DNA from: Boswellia sacra
Lineage: Eukaryota; Streptophyta; Magnoliopsida; Sapindales; Burseraceae
DNA length: 64,000 nt
Direction: 5' to 3'
NCBI GenBank assembly: GCA_013180625.2
Contig: SNVD02002538.1
Coordinates: forward strand, 1,594,173-1,658,172
This document shows, in pieces, positions 1 to 12,264 of the stretch. The number at the start of each line of letters is the position of its first letter. The stretch's first letter is position 1. The translations under genes and the position numbers were made by a program. The notes beneath the pieces are model-generated. The model ran no database searches, was not told the DNA's origin, and saw nothing but the letters and a program-made list of their open reading frames with translations.

Positions 1-623
1 TGGGGACGATCTGATCCCTCGCTTCAAGACCTAAACTACCCTCATCTCTTCAGAATATGGGTTCAAGAAGTTAGGTATGAGTTGTTCAATCTACCCGGAT
101 ATCGATCCGACCCTCACTAGGGAAATACCAAATGAAAATAGTTTGTGTTGTTACTTTGTCTGCTTAAGTGATTCGTTTTATGCACATGTTTTGATTTTTA
201 TCTTTATTAGACATGTGAGGTGATTATTCAATCAATGGCAATTATAAACATCCATAGAAAGAGGGAGGAGAATAGATTACACTTCCAACAAACATGGGGC
301 AAGGGGAAGAGGATTACATCACTTTTATTCTTCAATAAAATAAATCTAAAATGTACAATCATCCATAACATAAATTTAAACATTAAATACAAATGGTCTA
401 TTCAAGACCCAATAGATCATGAATTCCTCACCACCATATGTAAGTCTATTCAACATATATTGAACCTCTATTCATACATTAAGTCATTCATTCTTAGTGA
501 CGATCCCTCACCATCAATGTGAATCCACCACCACTTCATGATAACAAACATTCATACATTCATAAATAAATAAATTTAAATCAAACAAAGCCATAATCTT
601 ATATCATGGCACTTCAACCTAGA
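1..623. other. Unassigned sequence left of the old Athila-like element
   Basis: AT-rich sequence with no coding frame I can assign; a 100-codon open frame at 220-522 has no recognisable domain and looks like chance. It ends at the TG that opens the 3' LTR of the old gypsy element. It may be host intergenic DNA or part of another degraded repeat. Confidence 0.4.
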
Positions 624-2168
624 TGACACAACCAAAAATAGGACCTCCCAAGTATAGGAGTATCAAAGTAATAAATCCGGCAAGACCGGGGTCGATCCAC
701 GAGGAAGGGGATTTAGCGCTACAAACTAAAAGATAAGCAAATATGATATGAATAATCAAGATGATATTAACAAATAGAAGTAAAGATGGTAGGCGGTAGT
801 ATCAACCATTCAAATGTAAAACAAAAGCAAAAGGTGATAAAAACCATCCATGGAAATTAGAAGGTAAAACCTATTATAACAAATAAAAGAACAAGTTTGT
901 AAACAATAAATGAGAATAATTAAAATACAAGTAAGAGGAATTAACACAATGATAATGAAAGCTAAGGTTAGGGGATCCACCCTTGATATTTTAAATAAGG
1001 ATAAGCAACCCAATTATAACTCAATTGGAATCCACACATCAGGGAGGTTTCAATTGGAAGGTATGTCATTTAAGCCCAATTTTAGTTATATGAATTATAT
1101 TTATTTTATTACCAATATTTATATCACTTCTTGTAAATGGGTTCAAGTACACAATATGCCAATCGTTATATGTCTACAACAAATCAAGGTTCCTAACTAG
1201 ACTCGTGTCGGTAAGGAAGAATCATACAACATCTAGAAAGGATCCAAGCATTTGATATGCTAAGGATTGTCTGCAATGGATCAAGGCCTCCACTTTACGA
1301 GTGGCGTCAAGATTGATTAGGAAAATAAATATAAATCATATAAAATAAAAAACAAAAGATTATAACTATTAAGCACACATCAAAGGGTTAGAAAATCCTT
1401 ATTCTTATATTAAGAATTTCACCCTTTCACCATAGCAAGAGAAAGTTTAGCAAGACATTATAAAAGAAAGAAACAAATTGCAAGAAAAATGAGATTTATT
1501 AATGACATAAAAACACAAGAGAGAAAAACATAATAACAAGAGATCCCAGCCAAGGCCAAGATGCCCTAATGGGTCACAAGGCACCTCTATTTTTATATAC
1601 ATTTAGGGGCAAACTTGTCAAATTACAAAGAGACAATTGTAAACTATCTTGTTGACAATTTGGATCATCATGTGCACCATCATGTGCACCATTTTTTACC
1701 ACCAATTCGGCATCGAATTATTTAGAATTTTGATCACATGTCTTCATAAAAGCTATAGATATTTCTCTCAGCTTTCTAGAACATATTGATTCATATGATT
1801 TAGATACGTATATCAAGAGATATTGTCAAAAAACGGAGACATGGTCAGGTTGGGTTAAAACTGCAGATGGGTTCATTTCAAGCCCATTTTCGATCCACTA
1901 AGAGCCCAAATTTCATGATGCTTGTGAAATACAATCTTGTAGATAATTTAATCAGATTTCCAACAAATCAAGATTTGTACTATTCTGATATATAAATAGA
2001 AAGTTATGGCTATTTTACTAAACCTATAACAAAAACCAAAATTAAGATGAAGTTAAATTAAAAGATGCAAAGACTACAAATATGTTTAAATGGAGGAATT
2101 TAATGACACTATTAATGTAATGTGATGAATTAAGCTCTTATTAAACACACATATTTAAGTGTTCATCA
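624..2168 (-). repeat. 3' LTR of the old Athila-like element
   Basis: About 1.55 kb beginning TGACACA and ending GTTCATCA, aligning along its length with the LTRs at 32294-33821 and 42305-43829. The TATA-like segment near 1590-1600 is altered relative to the young LTRs. The base after the LTR starts a pyrimidine run (polypurine on the minus strand), as expected for a 3' LTR of a minus-strand element. Confidence 0.9.
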
Positions 2169-2478
2169 CACCCCCTAATCAGCTTGTTGCTAGTCCCTAG
2201 CAATTAAAGCTTTATTATTTAGAAGTGATTTATAGAATTTTACATCCAAGATGGTCATTATTGCACTCTCCTTGATCTATTCAAATAAACAAACTCTCAA
2301 CCAATTTTTTTCTCTTTTTTTTTTTTTTTAAGACTTATGTACCCTTCAGTCAAGATATTAACAAACCTTTCTTTTTGTGCTTAGTCGACATATGACTATG
2401 GGACTTATTAGAAAGAAGCCATATCTATTCGAATATTTGTTAAGGCTAACATCCTTAGGCACGGGACATTCATTCATC

Positions 2479-2542
<64 letters not shown>

Positions 2543-3589
2543 TTTACATATTTTTATATTTTTTATTTTTTTTGGAACAATACATCTTTAACCCATATAG
2601 CGAGCCTTAGGCTAATGACTCCTAGACCAGTTGGCCTTAAGGCATTAGGTGTTAAGACACCCCTATGAGCTTAATGACCTGGGTTGTCGATGCTTTATTT
2701 TTGCTTAAAAACTTGTGGATAGTGTAATTTTCAATCCTCTTAAGCTTTCTCCTTAATCCATATAACGAGCTTTGGGCCAATAGCTCCCAAACTAGTTGGT
2801 TTTAGGGTATTAGGTGTTAAGGCACCCATCGGGCTTAATTGCTCGAATTAAGGAGGCTACGAGACCAAACTTATCCACAATTGCTTTTTTTTTCTTTCAG
2901 TTTTTTTTTCTCTTTTTTTTTAACTTTTTCCTTCCTTTTGTTGTTATCCTAAAAAAACAAAAGAACTCAAATATTATAACATTTCATTTCGCCACCCATA
3001 ATCATGCATCAAGGTATATGTGTGTGTGAAGAAAGGTTCGTGAATACTTGCTTAATGAGTACATGAGCAAACAATTTATTAAATGACAAAGTTGTGAGAG
3101 TTCATAGATTTGAATAATTCAAAGTAAAGTGAATAAGACATCCTCGTTATAAAATTCAAAAATCAAAACTAAATAACATCAAGTTAGCTAAAATAAGTCT
3201 TCAAAAGTGTAAAATCAAAACAAAGTGACAATTTGGTTAGAGTCTGTTTCAAGAGTTCAAAATGGTCCTCTTAACTCTGCCATTCCTGACCCAGAATGCA
3301 TCTCAAGAGGATTTGAACTCCTTACACCGCACTCTGAATCTAATTACTCACTCTCTTTTTTTTTTTTTTGCAAGAAAAAGAAAATATATGACACAGTTAT
3401 GTCTACTATCCTTCACCCCCCCCCCCCCCCTCCACCCAACCAAATGGAACATTGTCCTCAATGTTTAAATGTAGAGAGATAAAGTATAGGAGACATTACA
3501 TGAAGCTTCAGTTATTCAAAAGAGATGACCTAAAAGACACGTAAAATAAAATGCTACAAATAAAATAAAAGACAAGAAAGATTACAAGC
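2169..3589 (-). other. 3' non-coding spacer of the old Athila-like element, with microsatellites
   Basis: Spacer between the LOG remnant and the 3' LTR. It contains the degraded polypurine tract (next to 2169), a long TA dinucleotide run (2481-2539), T-rich tracts near 2885-2930 and a C run at about 3416-3430. A roughly 85-base block about start-of-gene-cluster wording (CCATATAGCGAGC...) occurs twice, near 2590-2675 and 2757-2845, and is also doubled in the young element. No coding sequence is evident; short open frames here are low-complexity. Confidence 0.7.
2481..2539. repeat. (TA)n microsatellite
   Basis: Uninterrupted TA dinucleotide run of about 59 bases inside the old element's spacer; the matching site of the young element (about 34134-34145) has a much shorter run, so it expanded after the copies separated. 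Confidence 0.95.
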
Positions 3590-4232
3590 GAAGATTCAGA
3601 TCCAATTTGCACTTTTTGTTTTGTCCCCCTGACTAATTAATTTGAGTTATAGCTGGGTCAGGTTCATACTCGACTGCTTGTAATTTGTCAAGTGATTCAC
3701 TAGCAGTAGTGGCAGAAACAAGGATTTGTCACACCAAATGAGGGATAAATTTCTGGTCTACGGCTACATCAACAAAACGTATCAAAGGATCAAAAACAAT
3801 TTTTAACATTCAACAAACCTATGGGTTTTTTATGGAGATTCAGTTGGGCCCAATAGGCAATTTGAAAAATTCGTTCAAGAGTACCAAAGCCACCTGGTAA
3901 AGCAAGAAAGGCATCTGAATTGATAAGCATATATGCCATGCGTTCATGCATAGAGGAGACTTGTAACTCCTTCCCAACCATTTTTCCAATGATGCTTTCT
4001 ACAGCCAAAGCTTTAGGAATAACATCTAAAACTTGACTGCCTCCTACGAGTGCAACTATTGACACACAATCCATTAACCCGAGGCTATCTCCCCCATCAA
4101 CCACATGAATCTTTCTTTCAGCTAATAGCGTATTAACATAATTTGCTACTGCTACAAACTCTTCACTTTTTTCAGGTTGAGATCAACAGAATACACATAT
4201 CTTTTGGATTCGACGTTTTGAAGTTCACTCCA
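3590..4232 (-). pseudogene. LOG-family cytokinin-activating enzyme remnant in the old retrotransposon
   Basis: The minus strand aligns along its whole length with the intact LOG ORF at 35158-35808. The open core at 3790-4104 still encodes SSMHERMAYML and LPGGFGTLE, the signature of the LOG phosphoribohydrolase family. Breaks: the codon matching the start is ACG rather than ATG; a stop follows the CVFC segment; the frame shifts nearby; the GGGSLGLMG loop reads DGGDSLGLMD; a one-base loss near 3750 shifts the frame again; and a stop lies close to the end. It is intronless like the younger copy. It is certainly non-functional and shows that the cargo was present in the common ancestor of both elements. 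Confidence 0.88.
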
Positions 4233-4559
4233 CGTTTATGCAACTTTCTAACTACATGTGTGGAGTAAAAAACAAGAGATGTCATATTTATGGAGTGCAA
4301 AAAGGTATTCTAGTGATGACATCTAATAGGTAGCTCAGCTATTTGTTAAAAAAGTTTGACAATAAAGCATAGAAATTAAAAAAAATTGATAGAAATAAGA
4401 CACCATAAATGCATGAGTCGACTGAAAGATAGAAATATTAATTCAAAAATGATAGTTGTAAGGCATTAAAATTCAAAAATAATAGCACACATGCATATGT
4501 ACAGGTAGTTGTGACTGTGGCTCACATCTTCCTCTAGTTTTACATCCAGAAACGGCTTA

Positions 4560-5115
4560 AACACCTTCTATGAGTTGGAGATATGCTTCCTATCCAGTTT
4601 TCTTATAAACTGGCAAACATGGTCTTTTTGAGTCAGATTCTCAAGACTATAACGTTCCTACTCGTCTTGACATTGTGTCCATAATTTCAAAATTTCACGT
4701 TGCACAATTCTAGAAGAATGCATCTCAAGAGTCAATTGGATATTATCCAAAGACTTCCTACTCAGTCCATTCTTGATGAGTTGTAGCTTATCCTCTCGAT
4801 TATTAGACAAATATCCCAGGGAGCAAAAACACTAGTTACAAGTCCATCTTGCACATTTTTAACAAACTTGTAACCTTTTCGCTCTTCGCTTTTTGGCATA
4901 AGAGCTTTTTCCCAAACTCGGCATGTGGGAAACAAGATTATCTAAAAACTCACAAGAAAATCAAACCTTGGCTTCAATTAATCATTTAAATCAGCAGGAA
5001 TACCCTTGCACATCAGCATCCTTAGTCTTTCTGCATGAGCTTTGTAAATTTTAAGTAAATCATTTTAAGGAAGAGAGGGAAAACGTTTGTGTAGATTTGA
5101 GAGAATAGTATCCAT
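4560..5115 (-). pseudogene. Broken copy of the cysteine-rich basic cargo ORF
   Basis: Collinear with the open 182-codon ORF at 36123-36671, on the same strand and in the same place between integrase and LOG. The segment SSYAKKRRAKRLQV is kept exactly, followed by a Cys-rich stretch and GYLSNNREDKLQ. In-frame stops interrupt the Cys-rich stretch (around 4830-4860). This copy has a Cys at the site matching Tyr85 of the young copy, so the ancestral cysteine cluster may have been richer than in the surviving open copy. Confidence 0.75.
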
Positions 5116-5249
5116 GTGAAGAAAATGAGAGAGAAGAAAAGAAAATGAATGCAAGGTGAGCAACAGTTTTTAGGGAATTGAAAAACCAACTTTAAAAGTC
5201 ACAGAGTACCGTATCTTCTACTTGACTGGGAAAAATTAATCCTTAAAAG

Positions 5250-8200
5250 GATCGATTAAAGCAATGGACTCTTTATTTTGATCAAAATTTTTAAAGAATG
5301 GTTTTAATTGTTATCCATTAATTTAAAAACATGTTCATTCTTCGGGTTCTCAATTTGAATAGCTCTATGAGGGAAAACATTTTTAGCAATGAAACGCCTA
5401 GTCTAACGAGACTGAAGTTTACCTAGAAACAAATGCAATCTTGAATCATACAAAAGGACTTTTTGTGAAGGTTCAAAAGATTTTTGAATAATGAATTTGT
5501 CATGAAAAACCTTCATTTTTTCTTTGTAGATTTTAGATTTTCATAAGCCTCATTCCTGATTTCTTCAAGTTCACTCAGTTGGAGTTTACGTAACTTGCAA
5601 ACATCATCCAAATTTGTGTTAAATGTTTTAATGGCCTAATAATCTTTATGCTCAATTTCCACAGGCAAGTGACAAAGTTTTCCATAAACTAATCTATAAG
5701 GAGACATTCCTAATGATGTTTTGAAAGTAGTTCGATAAGCCCAAAGTGCATCATTAAATCTTTAGCAGTTCGGTAAGCCCAAAGTGCATCATTAAGTCTT
5801 AAAGACCAATCTTTACGGTTTGGGTTAATCGTCTTTTCTAAGATCTATTTTGTCTCCCTATTAGCTAATTCAACTTGTCCACATGTTTGCGGTGATAAGG
5901 TGTAGAAACTTTATGGGTTATTCTGTATTTCTTCATTAGAGTTTCAAATGGTTTGTTACAAAAATGTGTACCCCCATCACCAATAATGGCTCGAGGAATT
6001 CTAAATCTACACAAGATATTCTCCTTCAAGAATTTGATAACTATTTTGTGATCATTGTTTTGACATGGAATTGCCTCGACCCATTTTGAAATATAGTCTA
6101 CTGCAACAAGAATGTACACAAAACCAAATGATGGTGGAAAAGGTCCCATAAAATCAATACCCCAACAATCAAAGATTTCAACAACAAGGATGGGATTCAA
6201 AGCCATCATGTTTCGTCTTGAAATGGAACCCAATTTTTTACAATTTTCACAAGTTTTTCAAAATGCATGTGCATGTTTAAATAAGGTGGGCCAATAAAAT
6301 CCACATTGCAAGATTTTAGCTGTTGCTTTTTTAGATGAAAAGTGTCCTCCACATGCTTCGGAATGACAAAAATTAATGACACTACTTACCTCATTGTCAG
6401 TATGCATCTTCTAATTATTTTGTCCGAACAATATTTGAATAGATATGGGTCATCCCAATAAAATTTTTTCACCTTGGTCAAAAACTTCCTTTTGTCTCGA
6501 GCATTCCAATGAGATGGCATTTCTCTTGCTGCTAGAAAAATTACAATGTTAGCAAAACAAGGTACTACAGCAACGGAGAATAAAAATTCATCAAGAAAAG
6601 AGTCATTGATAGGTGAAGTTCCAATTAATGTCTCTGTCATTAATCTTGACAGATGGTTTGCAACGACATTTTTGGCTCTTCTCTTATCCTTTATTATGAT
6701 GTTGAATTCTTGGAGCAAAAAGATCCATCGTATCAATCTAGGTTTTGCATCCTGTTTAGACATTAAACATCTCATAGCTGCATGGTCAGTGTAAACAATC
6801 GTTGGAGAACCGATTAAATAAGATCGAAATTTTTCCAATGCAAATACTACTGCAAGTAGTTCTTTTTCAGTTGTTGTGTAATCCATTTGTGCATCATTTA
6901 AAGTCCTACTTGCATAGTATATCACATAAGGTTTACCTTCTTTTCTTTATCCTAAGACAGCACCAACGGCATAGTCACTTGCATCACACATCAATTCAAA
7001 AGGCAAGGACCAATTAGGAGATTGCATAATTAGAGCAGTTGTTAAAAGTCTAATTAAATTATCAAAGGCATTTTGGCATTCTTGAGTCCATTCAAAAGAA
7101 GTGTCTTTTATTAAGAGGTTGCAAAGAGGTTTAGATATTGCACTGAAATTTCTTATGAACCTCCTATAAAATCCAGCATGCCCTAAGAATGAACGTACCT
7201 CTTTGACTGTTTTTGGTGGAGGTAAATGGAAAATTAATTCTACTTTTGCTTTGTCCACTTCAATTCACTTAGAAGACACCACATGACCTAAAAGAATTTC
7301 TGAAGTAACCATATAATGACATTTTTCCCAATTCAAAATAAGACCTTTTTCTTCACACCTTTTAAGGACTTTTTCTAAGTTTTCAAGACAATTATCAAAA
7401 GAGTTACCAAAGACAATTAAATCATCCATGAAAACTTCTAAGCAATGCTCAACCATGTCATTAAAAATGCTCAACATGCATCGTTGAAAAGTAGCTGGAG
7501 CATTACAAAGTCCAAAAGGCATCCTTCTAAATGCAAAAGTGCCAAAGGGGCACGTGAATGTGGTCTTTTCTTGGTCTTTAAGTGCAATGGGAATTTGATA
7601 ATAGCCTGAGTATCCATCAAGAAAGCAGTAGTAGGAGTGCCATACTACTCTTTCTAGAATTTGATCGAGAAATAATAAGGGAAAATGGTCTTTTTTGGTG
7701 ACAGCATTTAATTTTCTATAATCAATGCACATCCTCCAACTAGATGAGGCATGAGTTGGTAATGATTCACCCTTTTCATTTTTGACTACTGTAATGTCAG
7801 ATTTCTTAGGTACTACTTGTGTAGGGCTTACCCACTTACTATCAGAAATAGGGTAGATAATTCCCACATCAAGTAGTTTGAGAACTTCAACCCTAATGAC
7901 CTCTTTCATTTAGGGATTTAATCTCCTTTGAGGTTGTTAGGATGTTTTGGCATTTTCTTCTTAATGTATTCTATGTGTACAAATCAAAGGGTTAATGCAT
8001 TTTATGTCTTTTAAATTCCACCTGATTGCATTTTTATGCCTTTTAAGCACTTCTATTAACTTACCTTGTTGCTCGCTTGTGAGGGATGAAGAAATTACCA
8101 CCGGATATGTTTTATTCTCCCCAAGATATGCGTATTTTAGTCCTTCAAGTAAAGGCTTCGGCTCTAACTTGGCGCTTCCTCTTCCTTGCTTTCATTCATT

Positions 8201-8790
8201 TGCCCCAATTCTTCGAATCTTGGTTTTGATCCTTTTTCCATCACTTGTGCACACTCCAGTAAAAAACATATATCAAAAAGATCAGGCTCTAGTTCCATAC
8301 TTGACTCTAATGAATTGACTAAACAAGTTTTCGAAGGGTCAAAAGAACTCTCTTTTTGGATGTGGTCTTCCACAATAGTTTCAATCATATTAGCCTCCTC
8401 AACTTCATCATCTTCTTCATGCGGTTGATTTGCACATATTAAAAACGTTAAGTTCAAATGTCATGTTCCTTAATGATAGCTTCATGACACCATTCCTGCA
8501 ATTAATCAAAGCATTAGAGGTAACTAAAAATGGACACCCTAAAATGACAGGAGTTTAATTACATACTTTCACTGGTTGTATATCCAAGATCGTAAAATCC
8601 ACTGGGTAAATGAATTTATCGACTTGAACTAACACATCTTCCACTACTCCTCTTGGCACTTTAATTGATCTATCAGCAGGTAAAAGAGTCACAGAAGTTG
8701 GTTTTAACTCACCTAGATTGAGTTTCTGAAAAACAGAGTATGGAAACAAATTCACACTAGCACCAAGATCAAGTAAAGCTTGTTCAATTT
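5250..8790 (-). pseudogene. Degraded Athila-like pol (protease, RT, RNase H, integrase)
   Basis: Successive open pieces on the minus strand, in element order: end of protease (8555-8755, with the DRSIKVPRGVVEDVLVQVD segment); reverse transcriptase (7265-7909, with CIDYRKLNAV and the catalytic variant FMDD); RT connection (6947-7258, GFYRRFIRNFSAISKPLCNLL); RNase H (6386-6925, VYTDHAAMR); integrase core (5865-6233, [14 protein letters not shown] and [15 protein letters not shown]). Stops and frameshifts between and inside the pieces rule out function. The integrase C-terminal part continues to about 5330 in fragments. Confidence 0.88.
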
Positions 8791-10560
8791 TATGAAATTA
8801 TAGGACAACCTGGATCCTTATATTTCACTGTATTATTGTTTTGAAGAATAGCACTTACTTGCTCGGCTAGAAAGGCCTTCTTTTTCACATTCAATTTTCT
8901 TTTCACAGTACACAAATCTTTCAAAAAAATTTGCATAACAAGGTACCTGTTTGATCACATCTAACAAGGGAATGTTGACCTTTACCTGTTTGAAAATTTC
9001 AAAGATTTCAGAGTTGTGACTTGGCTTCTTTTGTGTGGCTAATGCTTAAGGAACTAGAGGCACAAATGGGGATTTGGTTCCTTCTTCACTAGGTGTTGGT
9101 TTGGTAACCTTTTCCTGACCTTTAGAGATTGATTCTTCTTCTTTCTCCTAAGGTTTAGGAATATGTTTTTCAACAACCTTACCATTGCAAAGGGTCATGA
9201 TTGATTTGGCTTGGTTCACATAATGGCTATTTGAACTCCCCGCATTTGAGTTGGATTGACCTTTAGGGTTTTGTAGTGTTTGAGAAGGAAATTTTTCTTT
9301 TTCTTGGATGCTAAATGTGGATGCAAATTTTGCAAGAGTGTCTGACAAATTTGCTACTGTTTGAGCAGTTTGACTATTGGAAGTCTCTTGCTTTGTAATG
9401 AATGAATGTAATGTCTCTTCAAGGTCATTCCTAGGAGGAGGAGCATATGCATGATCGTGAGAATTTTGAAAATTTTGATATATTTGAAAAGGGACTTGTG
9501 AAGATTGTGCATGATTGTCATTTTTCCAACTAAAATTCGGATGATTTCTCCAACCACAATTGTAGGTTTGTGAGTATGGATTGTGATTTGGCCTTTTGAA
9601 ATTGTTCAAAGCATTGGCTTGTTCATTGAGACATTCCCTAAAGGCAAGCAAAGTTGGGCACTCATCAGTAGAATGGTCATTATCATTACAAATGTGACAG
9701 ACAATTTCTTGAATAGAATTCAATTGACCACTCTTTTTCATTTCTAAAGCCTTGACTTTTCTAGCTAGGGATGCATATTTGGCTTGAAGGTCATGGTTTT
9801 CCCTAAAGTTGCAACTGCCTCTATTGGATATCGAGGTTGGGGCTTTGCTTGGTGCCTCATAGGTGTCAACAGTGTCCCAATTTTGGGCTTTGTCTACTAA
9901 TGAATCTAGGTAGTCAATTGCTTCATTAGGATCTTTATCTCCAAATTCTCCGTTACATATTAACTCCACTAGTTGTCTATCTTGAGGTGTTAACCCTTCA
10001 TAGAAGTGTGCAACTAGTCTCCAAGTTTCAAACCCATGGTGAGGATAGGTATTAAGTAATTCTTTGTACCTATCCCAACATTGGTAAAGAGTTTCTCCTT
10101 GTTTTTGAGTGAAAGTGGTGATTTGTCTTTTAAGAGAATTTGTTCTATGGGTAGGAAAAAAATTTTCGAGAATTGTTGTTTCATCTCATCCCATTAACTC
10201 ATGGAGCTTGACCTCAAATTTTGTAGACATGTTCTAGCTTTATCTTTTAAATAAAAATGAAAAAGCTTTAATCTAATGGTGTTTATGCTACAGTTTGAGT
10301 CACTGTAGGAGTTACACACTTCTTCAAAGATTTTTAAGTGGGAATATGGGTTCTTCATATCAAGGCCATGAAAGGTGGGTAAAAGTATAACGAAACTCAA
10401 TTTGAAATTGAAAAGGATTGCGTCGAGAGGAGAAATTACACAAGATGGTGCACTAATCCTTACCAGATTCATGTAATCTTTGAGAGTTCTTGGTTGGTTT
10501 TGGTAATTTTGTTGGAAACGATTGTCCCCTTCATCCGTGAACCTTTTCACTTGATTTCAG
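8791..10560 (-). pseudogene. Degraded, 5'-truncated Athila-like gag
   Basis: Open pieces at 9148-9969 and 10194-10550 (minus strand) match the gag of the young element. A zinc knuckle CHICNDNDHSTDEC (CX2CX4HX4C) lies in the 9148-9969 piece, before an Asn/Gln/Pro-rich stretch. The capsid-like part (PTFHGLDMKNPYSHLKIFEEVC) is in the upper piece. The segment ends near 10560 without the gag start, because the 5' end of the element is missing. Confidence 0.85.
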
Positions 10561-12264
10561 CCTTAAAATGGCATTTTTTTCTATCGCGTTTTGGTTAATT
10601 TTGTTTTTTAAGTTTGTCTTGGTTAAGGTTTGAGTATTTAAACATTACGTTATTGTTGCAATAGCAACTTTGATTACTAATGAATAAGAATTTCTTTCAG
10701 TTTTCATGGTTCTTTGCGATTCGTGTGGGATTGCATATGAGATTCAACGGATTACTGCTATACTATTTTGACTTTGATTTGTTCTATTCAACCCCTATTT
10801 TCGATCTCATTAACCCCCACTTCAAAATTAAATAACGGTAAAATTTTAATAAAAGTATAATAAATAACATAATTAATGTTAAGGGAGTGGACTTAACAAA
10901 AAACTCCTCATTATCCTCATACATCTCTAATCTTTTCTCCTATTTTCTCTCTAAGCTCACATGATCTTTATCCTCTCTCTCAAATATTTGTGTTTTTTTT
11001 ATCTCAAATTAATTACAAATTGATTATCATTCTTTCCCTATAAATTTCAACCAGTTACATAATTTTAAATCTAAAGGCCAAATTATCTCTACTTTTCTAT
11101 ATTTCTCTCTTCCTTTCAAATGCCAAAACTAATAAAAAAATTCATTGATTAATCAATTGATATGAATTTGAAGAATTTAATAATATAGAGAGAAACAATT
11201 GATTGAAGTTAAATTCCTTTAAAAGTTATTTTTATGTATCACTCATATTTGAAGAATTTAATAATATAGAGAGAAACAATTGATTGAAGCTAAATTCCTT
11301 TAAAAGTTATTTTTATGTATCACGTGTATTAGTATTTAAATTTACAAAATGCAAATATATAGAAAAAAATTGAAAGAAAAAAGGGTTAAACACCATTAAG
11401 ATTAAATGATAATTTAATTAACGGTGAGATTAAAGAGGAAAAAATGTCAAACACCATTAAATTCAAATGATAATTAATTAAGTTTGTCATAAATATATTT
11501 GAAATTGAATATTCAGTATAACAAAAGATTGTCTAAATTATAATTCTATCCTTGTTCAATAAGAGATAGTGGCTAATAAGATAAACAATGAGAGCATGAT
11601 ATAATTACTCTTTTTAACTTTTCTGTTTAGGCCTCTTTCTCGTAATGTTTCGTAGCATCAAACCCAACCCGACCCAACAGTTGGAAAGGAAACCCCTCAT
11701 TATTATATTCTGGTGGGCTTCTAACATTTTGATTTGGTCCATTCAAATTGAGTCAAAGTGCAACTTCAAACCATTCGTGTTTCGACTGTAATCTCATGAG
11801 AACCCAAAGGTAACCTATCATTAAACAAGATTCAGTTTGCAATTTGGCTGCGTTGTTTAGCCCAAACTTAGAAGGGTAAATACGACACGGTCATTTGGTT
11901 CAAGTAGTCCTTTTTGATGGTAAAATGAAAAACAACAGATGAAATGTAGAGAAGAAGATTTAATCATTTGTTTCAATATACAAAACCTCTAAATTTCAGT
12001 AACGCATTAGATTTTCAATGAAGTTTCCAAAGGAGGAAGAAACCAATTACATATTAAAAATTTAAAACAGAGAAAGATTGTTATCATGATTTAAGTTAAA
12101 TCGAGTATCATTTCTACATATTGTATACAGAATACCAAAAAACGCTGCATTTAGAAAGACCCAAAAGATTTATTTAATTATTAAAAGATTTGATCTCCTA
12201 TTATTGATTTTTTTTCTAAAATTATGAAATTTTTATTTTACGCTATTGTTGAAATCAGGAATGA
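10561..12264. other. Intergenic, AT-rich; no gene seen
   Basis: No coding region can be supported. It holds a short tandem duplication (11166-11323) and otherwise simple AT-rich sequence. The last eight bases (12257-12264) form one arm of a target duplication for the next element. Confidence 0.6.
11166..11323. repeat. Tandem duplication, period 81 bases
   Basis: Two almost identical adjacent copies starting at 11166 and 11247 (ATTTGAAGAATTTAATAATA...), ending ...TTTTTATGTATCAC. No coding potential; it looks like a recent local duplication. Confidence 0.9.

Larger units (their letters stand above)
624..10560 (-). mobile_element. Old, 5'-truncated Athila-like Ty3/gypsy retrotransposon carrying LOG cargo
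   Basis: On the minus strand the order is partial gag, protease, reverse transcriptase, RNase H, integrase, a broken cysteine-rich ORF, a broken LOG ORF, a spacer and a 3' LTR. It is collinear with the complete element at 32294-43829, including both cargo genes. Similarity to that element fades near 10540-10565 inside gag; no 5' LTR or primer-binding site follows, so the 5' end is lost. All reading frames carry stops and frameshifts. Divergence from the young copy is much greater than between the two LTRs of the young copy, so it is an independent and older insertion. RT wording and gene order place it in the Athila clade. Confidence 0.9.

Noticed and set aside
2377..2610. 77-codon open frame with a run of Ile-Tyr
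   Set aside because: It is the translation of the TA microsatellite in a retrotransposon spacer; no protein evidence.
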